DNA of 21,103 bases from Eubacterium sp. (lineage in GTDB: Bacteria; Bacillota; Clostridia; Lachnospirales; Lachnospiraceae): assembly GCA_024681495.1 (NCBI GenBank), contig JAILAS010000016.1, positions 1 to 21,103 on the forward strand, in the 5' to 3' direction. The notes below the pieces were generated by a model. The model had not been told where the DNA came from, did no database searches, and saw only the letters and a list, made by a program, of their open reading frames with translations. This document shows, one piece after another, positions 1 through 8,196 of the stretch (its first letter is position 1; each line of letters opens with the position of its first letter). Both the position numbers and the translations under genes were made by a program.

Positions 1-338
1 CCGTGGTAGTAGTGCTCCTGGAGGTCCACGAGCCGGTGTGTGTCGAGCTCCATCCTGTTGTTCTCGGTGGGGAGCTCGTCAACCTTCGCCTGAAGCTCGG
101 CGTTTTCCTCCAAAAGATCCTGCTTGCTCTGGAATTCCTCGGAAAACGAGAGAATAGACCTGCTCACGAAGTTGATGCCGTTCTGTATGGGCACGAAAAC
201 CACTTCCGCGACATAGGTGAACGGGGTCATGGCAACGTTAAAGGATGTGGTAAGGAATATGGCGCCCACGCAGATAAACACGGCTATAAGCAGAATGTAT
301 CTGTTAGGAAGCATATTTTTTTTTCGGCTTTTTCTCAT
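1..338 (-). CDS. mreC: Rod shape-determining protein MreC, N-terminal part (cut by window edge)
   Basis: The reading frame starts with ATG at 338 and stays open to the window edge, giving 112 residues. What is visible is a basic N-terminus (MRKSRKKN), one membrane segment at about residues 13-32 (ILLIAVFICVGAIFLTTSF), then a charged, heptad-like helix from about residue 60 (SEEFQSKQDLLEENAELQAK). This short cytoplasmic tail, single anchor and coiled coil is the usual start of MreC, which lies outside the membrane and links MreB filaments to the wall-elongation machinery. It begins 16 bases after the mreB stop, the standard mreB-mreC order. Its ribosome site is weak (AGAG); an in-frame ATG at 314 is an alternative start. 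The beta-rich C-terminal domain is outside the window, so identity rests on the N-terminus and context. Confidence 0.85.
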   Translation of the reverse strand, partial: MRKSRKKNMLPNRYILLIAVFICVGAIFLTTSFNVAMTPFTYVAEVVFVPIQNGINFVSRSILSFSEEFQSKQDLLEENAELQAKVDELPTENNRMELDTHRLVDLQEHYYH

Positions 339-354
339 ATCTATACTCTACTCT

Positions 355-1377
355 TTACTTGTAAAATCTGTTCTTGGGGCTGGACATGGAGTAAGCGAGC
401 GAGCTGAGCTCTCTGTCCGAGGCAATCTTCTCGAGTCCGAGGACTGCGTTTTCGATGGGGTTATCGGAGATATTAACGTCGAGCTCCGTAGCCTCCGAAA
501 GCAGCACGTCGATGTTCTTAATCCTCGAAACACCTCCGGTCACGTACATGCCGTTGTCGATGATGTCGCTGGTAAGCTCGGGCGGCGTGCGCTCGAGAAT
601 GAACTTAACGGATTCGGTTATCTCCTCGAGGTAGTCCTTTATGGCCTCGTAAACGGCTGTGGACTTGACCTCGGAAGTGACGGGGAATCCGGAGAGCATG
701 TCTCTTCCGACGATGCTCATAGTCTCCTCCTGGCAATTGGCGGCGTAGCCGATCTCCGCGAGAATCTTCTGCGCACTCCTCTGGCCTATAACGAGGTTAT
801 TATCCTTTTTCAATGCGGCGGAGATGGCGTTTGCCATGTGGTTGCCGCCCACCTTTATGAGGCGGCTTATTACGATGCCGCCGAGCGAAAGGACCGAAAT
901 CTCGGTGGTGTCAGCTCCAATGTCCACGATGAGCATACCGCTCGCGCTGTTTACGGAGAGGCCGAGCCCCGTGGCGGCGGCGATGGGCTTCTCACAAACG
1001 AGGATGTTCGAGAGCTTGAACTTGCAGTTTTCAACGAGGTCGAAGTAGGAACGCTTCTCGACCTCGGATATATCGGTGGGAACGGCGATGATGATGGTCG
1101 CGCCCTTTATGTTCTTGAAATACTTGTTGATGAAGGCCACGAGGATGTCCCTCATGTCCCTGTAATTGGCTATAACGCCGCTCTGTATCGGGAAGCTTAC
1201 GGTGATGTTATCGGGAGCCTTCTCGTACATCCCGTAGGCGTCATCGCCGTACGCATAGAGCCTGGAACCTTCGAGCGCGATCACGTTCTTCTCACAGACA
1301 ACTCCCTTAAGGGCCTTCGAGCTTATCTTTATGTTCTGGGTTCCGAGATCCAGACCTACTACAACATGGTTAGCCAT
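355..1377 (-). CDS. mreB: Cell-shape actin homologue MreB (divergent short form)
   Basis: 340 residues of the actin/MreB fold. MreB polymerises under the membrane and directs lateral wall synthesis. Visible motifs: phosphate-1 loop LDLGTQNIKI (9-18), VPTDISEVEKR (99-109), EKPIAAATGLGL (129-140), phosphate-2 loop VDIGADTTE (151-159) followed by SLGGIV, then KVGGNHMANAI, LERTPPEL and the adenosine-side loop VTGGVSRIKN near the C-terminus. The phosphate loops differ from textbook MreB (DLGTANT, DIGGGTTE), and the C-terminus is short. From memory, such variants are common in Lachnospiraceae, so I read it as the lineage's MreB rather than a decayed copy. A ribosome site (AAGGAG) lies about 11 bases before ATG 1377, and mreC follows directly. 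The 63-base gap to the upstream gene holds no strong promoter that I can see. Confidence 0.92.
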   Translation of the reverse strand: MANHVVVGLDLGTQNIKISSKALKGVVCEKNVIALEGSRLYAYGDDAYGMYEKAPDNITVSFPIQSGVIANYRDMRDILVAFINKYFKNIKGATIIIAVPTDISEVEKRSYFDLVENCKFKLSNILVCEKPIAAATGLGLSVNSASGMLIVDIGADTTEISVLSLGGIVISRLIKVGGNHMANAISAALKKDNNLVIGQRSAQKILAEIGYAANCQEETMSIVGRDMLSGFPVTSEVKSTAVYEAIKDYLEEITESVKFILERTPPELTSDIIDNGMYVTGGVSRIKNIDVLLSEATELDVNISDNPIENAVLGLEKIASDRELSSLAYSMSSPKNRFYK

Positions 1378-1440
1378 ATCCTATAAATCTCCTTTATAAA
1401 TCTATGTAAAAATTCATTTCACTCCAACTAATTAAGGCTA

Positions 1441-2736
1441 TCATAAATCGGGGATTTGAACAAGTCCCTGCTCCACCATTTTCTGCAACGACATCAGTAT
1501 TCCGAAGGCCGCCGAGGGGAAGGTCAGACCGCCCTGGAAATACACATTGTACGGGGGTTTTAAGGGTCCGTCGGCTGACAGCTCGATGGACGATCCCGAA
1601 ACGAATGCGCCTGCCGCCATGATGACCTGGTCGTCGTACCCGGGCATGTCCCAGGGAAGCGGAGTAACGAACGAATCGACCGGCGATCCGGCCTGTATGC
1701 CTGAGCAGAACGCGAGCAGTCCCTCCTCGGACTTCAACGTGAGCGCCTGTATGATGTCGTGGCGGCTCTCCGTCGCATTGGGAACCGCGGGAAAACCGAG
1801 CGGCTCGTACAGATTGGCGGCAAATATGGCGCCTTTTAGCGCGGATGCGGTAACCGTGGGTGACATGAACAGCCCCTGGTAGAAGGACCGCATCTGCCCC
1901 AGGGAAGCGCCCACCTCCCTGCCGAGTCCGGGTGATGTGAGCCTGTACGCCGCGTTTTCGATGCATTCCGTCTTTCCGGCGATGTATCCGCCGATGGCTG
2001 CGAGGCCTCCGCCGGGATTCTTTATGAGAGACCCGACTACCATGTCCGCGCCCACGTCCGAGGGCTCGATGGGCTCGGTGAACTCGCCGTAGCAGTTGTC
2101 GACCATGACGATAACGTCGCTCTTTATGTTCTTCACGAAGGCAATGAGCTCTCCTATCTGCTTGACGGAGAACGAGGGCCTGGTCTGGTATCCCTTCGAC
2201 CTCTGAATGGTAACGACTTTCGTGCGCTCATTGATGGAGCCTGCAATCGCGTCGTAGTCGAAAGTGCCGTCCCCGAGCAGGTCCGTCTGCGCGTATGTTA
2301 TGCCGTACTCGGCTAAAGAACCCTTGGAGGGCCGGATTCCGATCACCTCTTCGAGCGTGTCGTAGGGCTTGCCCGCGGGCGAATAGAGCTCGTCCCCGGG
2401 GCGCAGATTCGAGAAAAGCGCCAGAGCCAGTGCGTGAGTGCCGCAGGTAATCTGCGGGCGTACCAGCGCGTCCTCGGTGTGAAAGACGTCGGCGTACACC
2501 TTCTCCAGAGTGTCGCGTCCGAAGTCGTCGTAGCCGTAGCCTGTGGACGTGTTGAAGCACTCCTGCGAGACCTTGTTCTTACGCATGGCGTTCAACACCT
2601 TTATCTGGCAGTACTCGGCGTTTTCGTCGATGCGGCGAAACCTCTCTTCAAGGCTCGCTCTGACCTTCATTCCGTATTCGAAAACCCGGGGTTCAATTCC
2701 CGATTCCTCATATATCCTCTTTAAATCTTCGTTCAT
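1441..2736 (-). CDS. YnbB-like PLP enzyme, methionine gamma-lyase / 'aluminium resistance' family
   Basis: 431 residues of the fold-type I PLP-dependent family named Met_gamma_lyase or aluminium resistance protein (B. subtilis YnbB). Visible landmarks: the N-terminal block NTSTGYGYDDFGRDTLEKVY (62-81), PQITCGTHALALAL (94-107) for cofactor phosphate binding, VDNCYGEFTEP (212-222) with the Asp that would face the pyridine nitrogen, and SLIKNPGGG (236-244), where Lys239 is the predicted Schiff-base lysine. All catalytic landmarks are present, so an active enzyme is expected. The substrate is unproven: the family name comes from similarity to cystathionine and methionine lyases. It starts one base after the miaA stop with a good ribosome site (AAGGA), so the two genes are almost certainly cotranscribed. 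In B. subtilis the homologue also lies near miaA. Confidence 0.88.
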   Translation of the reverse strand: MNEDLKRIYEESGIEPRVFEYGMKVRASLEERFRRIDENAEYCQIKVLNAMRKNKVSQECFNTSTGYGYDDFGRDTLEKVYADVFHTEDALVRPQITCGTHALALALFSNLRPGDELYSPAGKPYDTLEEVIGIRPSKGSLAEYGITYAQTDLLGDGTFDYDAIAGSINERTKVVTIQRSKGYQTRPSFSVKQIGELIAFVKNIKSDVIVMVDNCYGEFTEPIEPSDVGADMVVGSLIKNPGGGLAAIGGYIAGKTECIENAAYRLTSPGLGREVGASLGQMRSFYQGLFMSPTVTASALKGAIFAANLYEPLGFPAVPNATESRHDIIQALTLKSEEGLLAFCSGIQAGSPVDSFVTPLPWDMPGYDDQVIMAAGAFVSGSSIELSADGPLKPPYNVYFQGGLTFPSAAFGILMSLQKMVEQGLVQIPDL

Positions 2737-2737
2737 T

Positions 2738-3685
2738 TCACTGTCCTTCTATTATCTCCAGGGCCTTTTCCCTGATGTATTCTTTAATCCTGTCGGCGTC
2801 GTGGTCGAAATCGCCCTTGTTGACGAAAATCACGTTCTTCTCACGTCTGAACCAGGTGAGCTGGCGCTTGGCGAAGTGCCTGGTGTCACGCTTTATCAGG
2901 CGCACGGCCTCCTCGTAGGAAATTTCTCCGTCCAAATAACTGTTTATCTGTGCATAGCCGAGGCTTTGCATCGGGGAACAATCCGCCGGCACTCCACTAC
3001 CACGAAGCCCCTTCACCTCTTCGACGAGCCCCTGCTCCAGCATTATGTCAACCCGGGAGTCTATGCCCGCGTAGACTTTTTCCCTTTCGTCCGTCAATAC
3101 GAAGTACGCGCAGTTATAGGCAGCAGGCAGGTTCATCATCCTGTCGTTGTGCTCGCAGATGGGGTAGCCGTTCTTCTTATGGAATTCGAGCGCCCTGATA
3201 ATGCGGCGGATGTTGTTGGGATGGATGCGTCGGGCGGATTCGGGATCCACCTCTTCAAGCATGGCCACCACCTCTCCGCTTTTGCCTTCCTCGACCATCT
3301 TCTCGAGCCCGTTTCTGTAGGAAGTATCTTCGTCCTCCTCCTCGAAGGGAATGTCCTTAACCAGGGCCTGTATGTAGAAGGCCGTGCCTCCGACAATAAG
3401 CGGTATCTTGCCGTGCTCCCGGATTTCGGCAGCAGCCGATTTGGCCATCTCCACGAACCTGACGACGTCGAAGGGCTCGTCCGCGTCCAGGCAGTCGATT
3501 AGGTGATGCGGAATGCCACCCGTCTCCTCCGGGCGAATCTTGGCGGAGCCGATGTCGAATCCCCTGTAGACAGCGACGGAGTCCGCGCTGACAATCTCAC
3601 ATCCCAAATCTTTGGCGATGTCTATCGATATGGCGCTTTTTCCTACGCCCGTGGGGCCGCTTATTACAATCAGTGGCTCTTTCAT
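2738..3685 (-). CDS. miaA: tRNA dimethylallyltransferase MiaA
   Basis: 315 residues, the normal family length. MiaA transfers a dimethylallyl group to N6 of A37 in tRNAs that read UNN codons, which steadies codon pairing. The P-loop GPTGVGKS (10-17) is followed by SADSVAVYRGFDIGSAK (33-49), the tRNA- and catalysis-linked segment with Asp35, then GIPHHLIDCLDADEPFDVVRF, the GGTAFYIQAL block, and the C-terminal KRDTRHFAKRQLTWFRRE that contacts tRNA. The segment reads DSVAVY where many bacteria have DSMQVY; E. coli also departs here, so this need not affect activity. Its ATG overlaps the mutL stop by four bases (ATGA), with AGAGG upstream, so translation is coupled to MutL. Confidence 0.97.
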   Translation of the reverse strand: MKEPLIVISGPTGVGKSAISIDIAKDLGCEIVSADSVAVYRGFDIGSAKIRPEETGGIPHHLIDCLDADEPFDVVRFVEMAKSAAAEIREHGKIPLIVGGTAFYIQALVKDIPFEEEDEDTSYRNGLEKMVEEGKSGEVVAMLEEVDPESARRIHPNNIRRIIRALEFHKKNGYPICEHNDRMMNLPAAYNCAYFVLTDEREKVYAGIDSRVDIMLEQGLVEEVKGLRGSGVPADCSPMQSLGYAQINSYLDGEISYEEAVRLIKRDTRHFAKRQLTWFRREKNVIFVNKGDFDHDADRIKEYIREKALEIIEGQ

Positions 3686-5550
3686 GTGACAATCCTCTTA
3701 AACATCTTCTCTATCTCAGCTTCCGTAAACGAAATCATGGTCGGGCGCCCGTGCGGGCAGTTGTACGGATTCTCGAGGGCGAACAGGTCGTTCAAAAGGA
3801 CGAGAGCCTCCTCCCTGGAGATGTCGTCGCCTCCCTTGACTGAAGCCTTGCACGCCGCCGTGGCGAGCCTCCTAAGGATCGGGTCGAAGTCCTCTTCCTT
3901 GTCTGTCTTAAGCGAGAATTCGTCTACGAGGAGCCTGAAGAATTCCTCCTCCTTCATGCCGTAGAGATCGGTGGGTACGGAGTATACTGCATACTCGTTG
4001 CCGCCGAAGGGCTCCACCTCGAACCCGTATCTGTTCAGCACTTCGCCGATCTCCTCCACCAGCTCCTTTTCCTCGGGGGTGAGGGATACGATGTGCGGAG
4101 GGTAGACCCTCTGGGACGAGAACGTATTCTCCCTGAACTGTTTGTAAAACTTCTCGTAGTTCACCTTCTCGTGAGCCGCATGCTGGTCGATCATGTAAAG
4201 CTTCTGTTCGTACTCAATGAGCCAGTATGTGTCCCTGTATTTTCCAATGAGCCTGAAAGTGGGCTTATTGTTCTCCGGAAGGGGGATGGAAATCTGCGTA
4301 TAGACTTCCCTCTGCGGCTCTTTGGGCGCGGGGGCGGGCTTCTCCTCACACGTCGTCTCCTCCGGTCTGGAGTAGATGAAAGGAGTGGCCGGCTTCGGCT
4401 TTTCGGCCTCCTCGACCACGGGCCTCTCCGGTTCGAGGGCCTTTTCGAAAGGCTGCGGGTTCGGCTTTGGAGCCGGGGCTCTTTTAACCTCATTCTTAAG
4501 CGCCGCGGTGGATCCGCTCACCACGAACGATGAACCGCCCTCCTCTATCTCGGGAATGAACTCCCTGTGTGCGAGGGTGTCTGCGACGGCGTCCCTGACG
4601 AAGGCGTAGACCTTCTCCTCCTCGTCGAAGCGCACGTGAGCCTTTGCGGGGTGAACATTGACGTCCACCTTGGACGGCGGCAGCTCGAAAAACAGCACGA
4701 CCGAAGGGAACTGGTGAAGCATGAGGTAATTCTTGTACGCCTCCTCCGTTGCCTTCGCGAGGACTGCGTCCTCTACAAACCTGCCGTTAACGAAGAAATT
4801 CTCGAACGCCCTGTTGCCCCTGGCGCTCATCGGAGTGCCGATGAAGCCGTGGAGTTTCATGTCGTCGAGCTCTGCGTCTATCTCGACGAGATTTCCGGTA
4901 AAGTCCCTGCCGTAGAGGCAGAAAATCGCGTCCTTAAGGCTCCCCGTTCCGGGCGTCGATATGACGGTCTTCCCGTTGGAGATGAAGTCGAAGGCGATTG
5001 AGGGGTGCGAAAGCGCGAGCCTCCTTATAAGGGTCTCGACGTACCCCGCCTCGGTCCTGTCCTTCTTGAGGAATTTCTTGCGCGCGGGCGTGTTGTAGAA
5101 GAGGTTTTCGACGAGCATGGTGGTTCCCTTGGGCACTCCGGCCTTCTCAAGGGAGACCATCTCACCGCCCCGGAAGCAGAATCTAATGCCCTCGAGCTCA
5201 TCTTCCGTCTTGGACAGCAATGTGACCTGCGATACCGCGCCGATACTCGATAGAGCCTCGCCCCTAAATCCCAGGGACGAGATGTTCATCAGGTCGGAGG
5301 CGTCGGTGATTTTGCTGGTGGAGTGGCGCTTGAAAGCGATCTCCACGGAGTCAGGCTTAAAGCCGGAGCCGTTGTCGGTTACCCTGATGAGACTTATGCC
5401 GCCGTCACGAATCTCGGCAGCTATGGCAGTGGCTCCGGAGTCGATGGAGTTTTCGACCAGCTCCTTGACCACGGACGAGGGTCTCTCTATGACCTCTCCC
5501 GCCGCTATCTTATCTATAGTGATTTTGTCGAGTAGCTTAATGGTTGCCAT
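3682..5550 (-). CDS. mutL: DNA mismatch repair protein MutL, endonuclease type
   Basis: 622 residues. The N-terminal GHKL ATPase carries motif I VVKELVENSIDSGA (27-40; Glu30 general base, Asn34 metal ligand), DNGSGF (59-64) and SLGFRGEALSSIGAVS (92-107). A proline- and charge-rich linker (about 340-420) joins it to the C-terminal dimerisation domain. That domain has DQHAAHEKVNYE (455-466), matching the DQHAx2Ex4E metal site, plus ACKAS (around 567) and CPHGRPT (598-604). It should therefore be the nicking type used by organisms without MutH. A divergent beta-clamp motif may be QRVYP (480-484). It lies 15 bases downstream of mutS, with ribosome site AAAGGA before ATG 5550, and overlaps miaA by four bases. 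Confidence 0.97.
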   Translation of the reverse strand: MATIKLLDKITIDKIAAGEVIERPSSVVKELVENSIDSGATAIAAEIRDGGISLIRVTDNGSGFKPDSVEIAFKRHSTSKITDASDLMNISSLGFRGEALSSIGAVSQVTLLSKTEDELEGIRFCFRGGEMVSLEKAGVPKGTTMLVENLFYNTPARKKFLKKDRTEAGYVETLIRRLALSHPSIAFDFISNGKTVISTPGTGSLKDAIFCLYGRDFTGNLVEIDAELDDMKLHGFIGTPMSARGNRAFENFFVNGRFVEDAVLAKATEEAYKNYLMLHQFPSVVLFFELPPSKVDVNVHPAKAHVRFDEEEKVYAFVRDAVADTLAHREFIPEIEEGGSSFVVSGSTAALKNEVKRAPAPKPNPQPFEKALEPERPVVEEAEKPKPATPFIYSRPEETTCEEKPAPAPKEPQREVYTQISIPLPENNKPTFRLIGKYRDTYWLIEYEQKLYMIDQHAAHEKVNYEKFYKQFRENTFSSQRVYPPHIVSLTPEEKELVEEIGEVLNRYGFEVEPFGGNEYAVYSVPTDLYGMKEEEFFRLLVDEFSLKTDKEEDFDPILRRLATAACKASVKGGDDISREEALVLLNDLFALENPYNCPHGRPTMISFTEAEIEKMFKRIVT

Positions 5551-5565
5551 GAAATTATCCTTTCA

Positions 5566-8196
5566 CTAAAGGCCCTTTTTGAGCTCGTAAAGAAGATTCA
5601 TCGCCTCGAGCGGAGTTATCTTGTCCACGTCCGTGCCCCTGAGCTTGTCGAGGACCGCGAACTCCTCGAACGTAACAGAGGGAGACGTCGATGCGGATGA
5701 AGGCGCGTCCGTTCCGGCGGGAATATCCTTTATGTCCTCGATATTGTAGCTCTCCGAGCTCCTGTCGGAGATTATGGCGTCGAGTATCTGGCGCGCCCTT
5801 CGCGTCACGTGGTCAGGAACTCCGGCAAGGTTCGCCACCTGGATGCCGTAGCTCTTATCCGCGCCTCCCTTGACTATCTTTCGGAGGAAGATTACGGAGT
5901 CATTGTCCTCGCGGACGGACACATTGTAATTATGCACGTTGGGCAGATAGTCCTCTAAGGATATCAGCTCGTGGTAGTGGGTGGCAAAAAGCGTCCTGGC
6001 GCAGATCTCGGGCGTCTTACTGATGTATTCGACTACTGCCCACGCGATGGACAATCCGTCGTATGTGCTGGTTCCCCTTCCTATCTCATCGAGGATGATG
6101 AGGCTCTTATGCGTGGCGTTTCGAAGTATGTTCGACACCTCGTTCATCTCGATCATGAAGGTACTCTGACCGCTCGAGAGGTCGTCCGATGCGCCGATAC
6201 GGGTAAATATCCTGTCGCAAATGCCTATGCGCGCCGCGGACGCGGGAACGAACGAGCCAATCTGCGCCATGAGCACGATGAGAGCGTTCTGCCTCATGTA
6301 GGTGGACTTACCGGCCATGTTCGGACCGGTGATTAGCGCGATCCTGTTTTCCTCCTCGTCGAAGTAGGTGTCGTTTTCCACGAAGAGCACGTCGGTGGAC
6401 ATCTTCTCGATAACGGGATGCCTGCCGCCGCTTATCTCCAGTATGTTTTCGTCGCATATCTGCGGCCTGCAGTATCTGTTGCTCTGAGCCACCACCGAGA
6501 ACGACTGAAGGACGTCCAGCAGGGCTATGGCCTCGGCCGTGTTTTTGACTCTCACGGCGTTCTCCTCCAGTATGCCCAGGATTTCCCTGTAGAGGTCGTA
6601 TTCTAGCGAACTGAGCCTCTCCGAAGCGCTGAGTATCTTATCCTCGAGCTCCTTCAGCTCGGGAGTGATGAAGCGCTCCGAGCCGGTGAGCGTCTGTTTG
6701 CGTATGTAGTGGTCAGGCACCAGGTCCAGGTTCGAACGAGTGACCTCGAGGTAGTAACCGTAGACCTTGTTGAAGTTAATCTTAAGGTTCTTAATCCCGG
6801 TCTTCTGGCGTTCCTTTTCGGCGATGTCAGCCAGAAACTGCTTCGTGTCGGTAGATACGCTCCTGTATTCGTCGACCCGGGTGTTGTATCCGTCTCTTAT
6901 AATGCCGCCCTCCTTAAGCGCCAGAGGGGGATCGTCGTCTATGGCCGTAGTTATAAGGTCGTAGATGTCCGTGAGGGGATCGATATTGCCGGCAATCTCG
7001 TTCAAAAGAGCGCAGTCGAACCCACCGAGAAGGGATTTTATGTCACCCAGATATCTGAGCGAGCCTGCGAAGGCTATCAGATCCCTCGGATTGGCGGTCT
7101 TATAGGTGATTCTGGCGAGGAGTCTCTCTAGGTCGTACACCGGCGAGAGGTATTCCCTTATCTCCTCCCTGGTAATCATGTCGCGTGTAAGCTCGGAAAC
7201 GGCGTCGAGTCTCTCGTCGATTCGCGCCTTATCCACCAGTGGCTTGGTAACGAAGCTGCGAAGGAGCCTCGCGCCCATGGCGGTCTTGGTGCGGTCTAAA
7301 ACCCATATGAGCGAGCCACGGGTCTTCTTGTCCCTCAGGGTCTCCAGAAGCTCGAGGTTCCTGATGGTCGAATGGTCGATGATCATGCCGTTCGAGGTGC
7401 TGTAGGGCTTGATCGAGATGATGTGGCCCAGCGGGTTCTTCTGGGTGTCCAGAAGGTACGAAAGCAGGGCCCCCGCGCTGACAGTACCGGACTCGTAGTC
7501 GCTTACTCCCAGTCCGCTCAGCGAAGAGAGCTTAAAGTGATCGAGCAGCGCCTTCTGAGACGTGCGCGGGTTAAAGTATGAGTCGTCGAGCCTGGTGCAG
7601 AGCGTCCTTCGCCTGTCTTTGAGATCCTTGATGAAATCCTCGAACTCGAATATGCTCTCGTCGGATATGATCTCTGCGGGCGAGAGCCTCTGTATCTCCT
7701 CGAGGAGCTCGTCGGAGGAGTCTGTCTGGGTGAGAATGAACTCTCCCGTCGAAACGTCGCAAAACGATATTCCATACGTGTTCTTCTGCCTGCAAACGCA
7801 GCAGATGAATCGGTTTTGCCCCTCGTTTGATGTCGCGGAGATGTTCGTGCCCGGTGTGACAACGCGTGTAACCTCGCGCTTCACCAGCCCCTTGGCCTGT
7901 TTGGGGTCCTCTACCTGGTCGCAGACCGCGATCTTATAGCCCTTGTCTACCAGGCGTTCGATATAGGTGTCCACCGCATGGAAGGGAACGCCGCACATGG
8001 GCGCCCTCTCCTCGAGTCCGCAGCTTTTTCCCGTCAGGGTGAGCTCGAGCTCTTTGGATACGAGCTGCGCGTCCTCAAAGAACATCTCGTAAAAGTCTCC
8101 GAGTCTGTAGAACAGGATGCAATCCTCGTATTCCTGTTTGGTTGTCATATAAAGCTTCATCATTGGTGAAAGCTTTTCGAATGTCTCTTTATCCAA
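5566..8196 (-). CDS. mutS: DNA mismatch repair protein MutS
   Basis: I place the start at TTG 8196, giving 876 residues, because GGAGGA sits five bases upstream and the resulting N-terminus (MDKETFEKLSPMMKLYMTTK) fits the family. A frame opening further upstream at 8229 adds 11 residues of no family likeness. Motifs: mismatch-contact GDFYEMFFEDA with the Phe-x-Glu wedge at 35-37; GVPFHAVDTYIERLV; core and clamp domains; then the ABC-type ATPase with Walker A GPNMAGKSTYMRQ, the segment SSGQSTFMIEMNEV, Walker B LDEIGRGTSTYDG and the ATHYHEL histidine. The C-terminal segment ending PLEAMNLLYELKKGL is the usual tail. MutS binds mispairs and recruits MutL, encoded next. With the TTG start the gene overlaps the upstream flavoprotein gene by eight bases, which suggests translational coupling. 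Confidence 0.97.
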   Translation of the reverse strand: MDKETFEKLSPMMKLYMTTKQEYEDCILFYRLGDFYEMFFEDAQLVSKELELTLTGKSCGLEERAPMCGVPFHAVDTYIERLVDKGYKIAVCDQVEDPKQAKGLVKREVTRVVTPGTNISATSNEGQNRFICCVCRQKNTYGISFCDVSTGEFILTQTDSSDELLEEIQRLSPAEIISDESIFEFEDFIKDLKDRRRTLCTRLDDSYFNPRTSQKALLDHFKLSSLSGLGVSDYESGTVSAGALLSYLLDTQKNPLGHIISIKPYSTSNGMIIDHSTIRNLELLETLRDKKTRGSLIWVLDRTKTAMGARLLRSFVTKPLVDKARIDERLDAVSELTRDMITREEIREYLSPVYDLERLLARITYKTANPRDLIAFAGSLRYLGDIKSLLGGFDCALLNEIAGNIDPLTDIYDLITTAIDDDPPLALKEGGIIRDGYNTRVDEYRSVSTDTKQFLADIAEKERQKTGIKNLKINFNKVYGYYLEVTRSNLDLVPDHYIRKQTLTGSERFITPELKELEDKILSASERLSSLEYDLYREILGILEENAVRVKNTAEAIALLDVLQSFSVVAQSNRYCRPQICDENILEISGGRHPVIEKMSTDVLFVENDTYFDEEENRIALITGPNMAGKSTYMRQNALIVLMAQIGSFVPASAARIGICDRIFTRIGASDDLSSGQSTFMIEMNEVSNILRNATHKSLIILDEIGRGTSTYDGLSIAWAVVEYISKTPEICARTLFATHYHELISLEDYLPNVHNYNVSVREDNDSVIFLRKIVKGGADKSYGIQVANLAGVPDHVTRRARQILDAIISDRSSESYNIEDIKDIPAGTDAPSSASTSPSVTFEEFAVLDKLRGTDVDKITPLEAMNLLYELKKGL

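Noticed and set aside
217..1386. A 389-codon plus-strand frame opposite mreB
   Set aside because: Same codon-register effect as above; mreB on the minus strand is unmistakable and the plus-strand product has no family features.
1378..1440. Promoter in front of mreB
   Set aside because: TTGGAG with TAGATT at a 17-base spacing exists but the match is poor (three and four of six); AT-rich sequence explains it as well.
1394..1966. A 190-codon minus-strand frame within the YnbB-like gene
   Set aside because: Out-of-frame shadow with an arginine- and histidine-rich composition, whereas the 431-residue frame carries the PLP motifs.
2543..3502. A 319-codon plus-strand frame opposite miaA and the end of the YnbB-like gene
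   Set aside because: It shares the antisense register with miaA and crosses the miaA/YnbB gene junction; no motif and no ribosome site.
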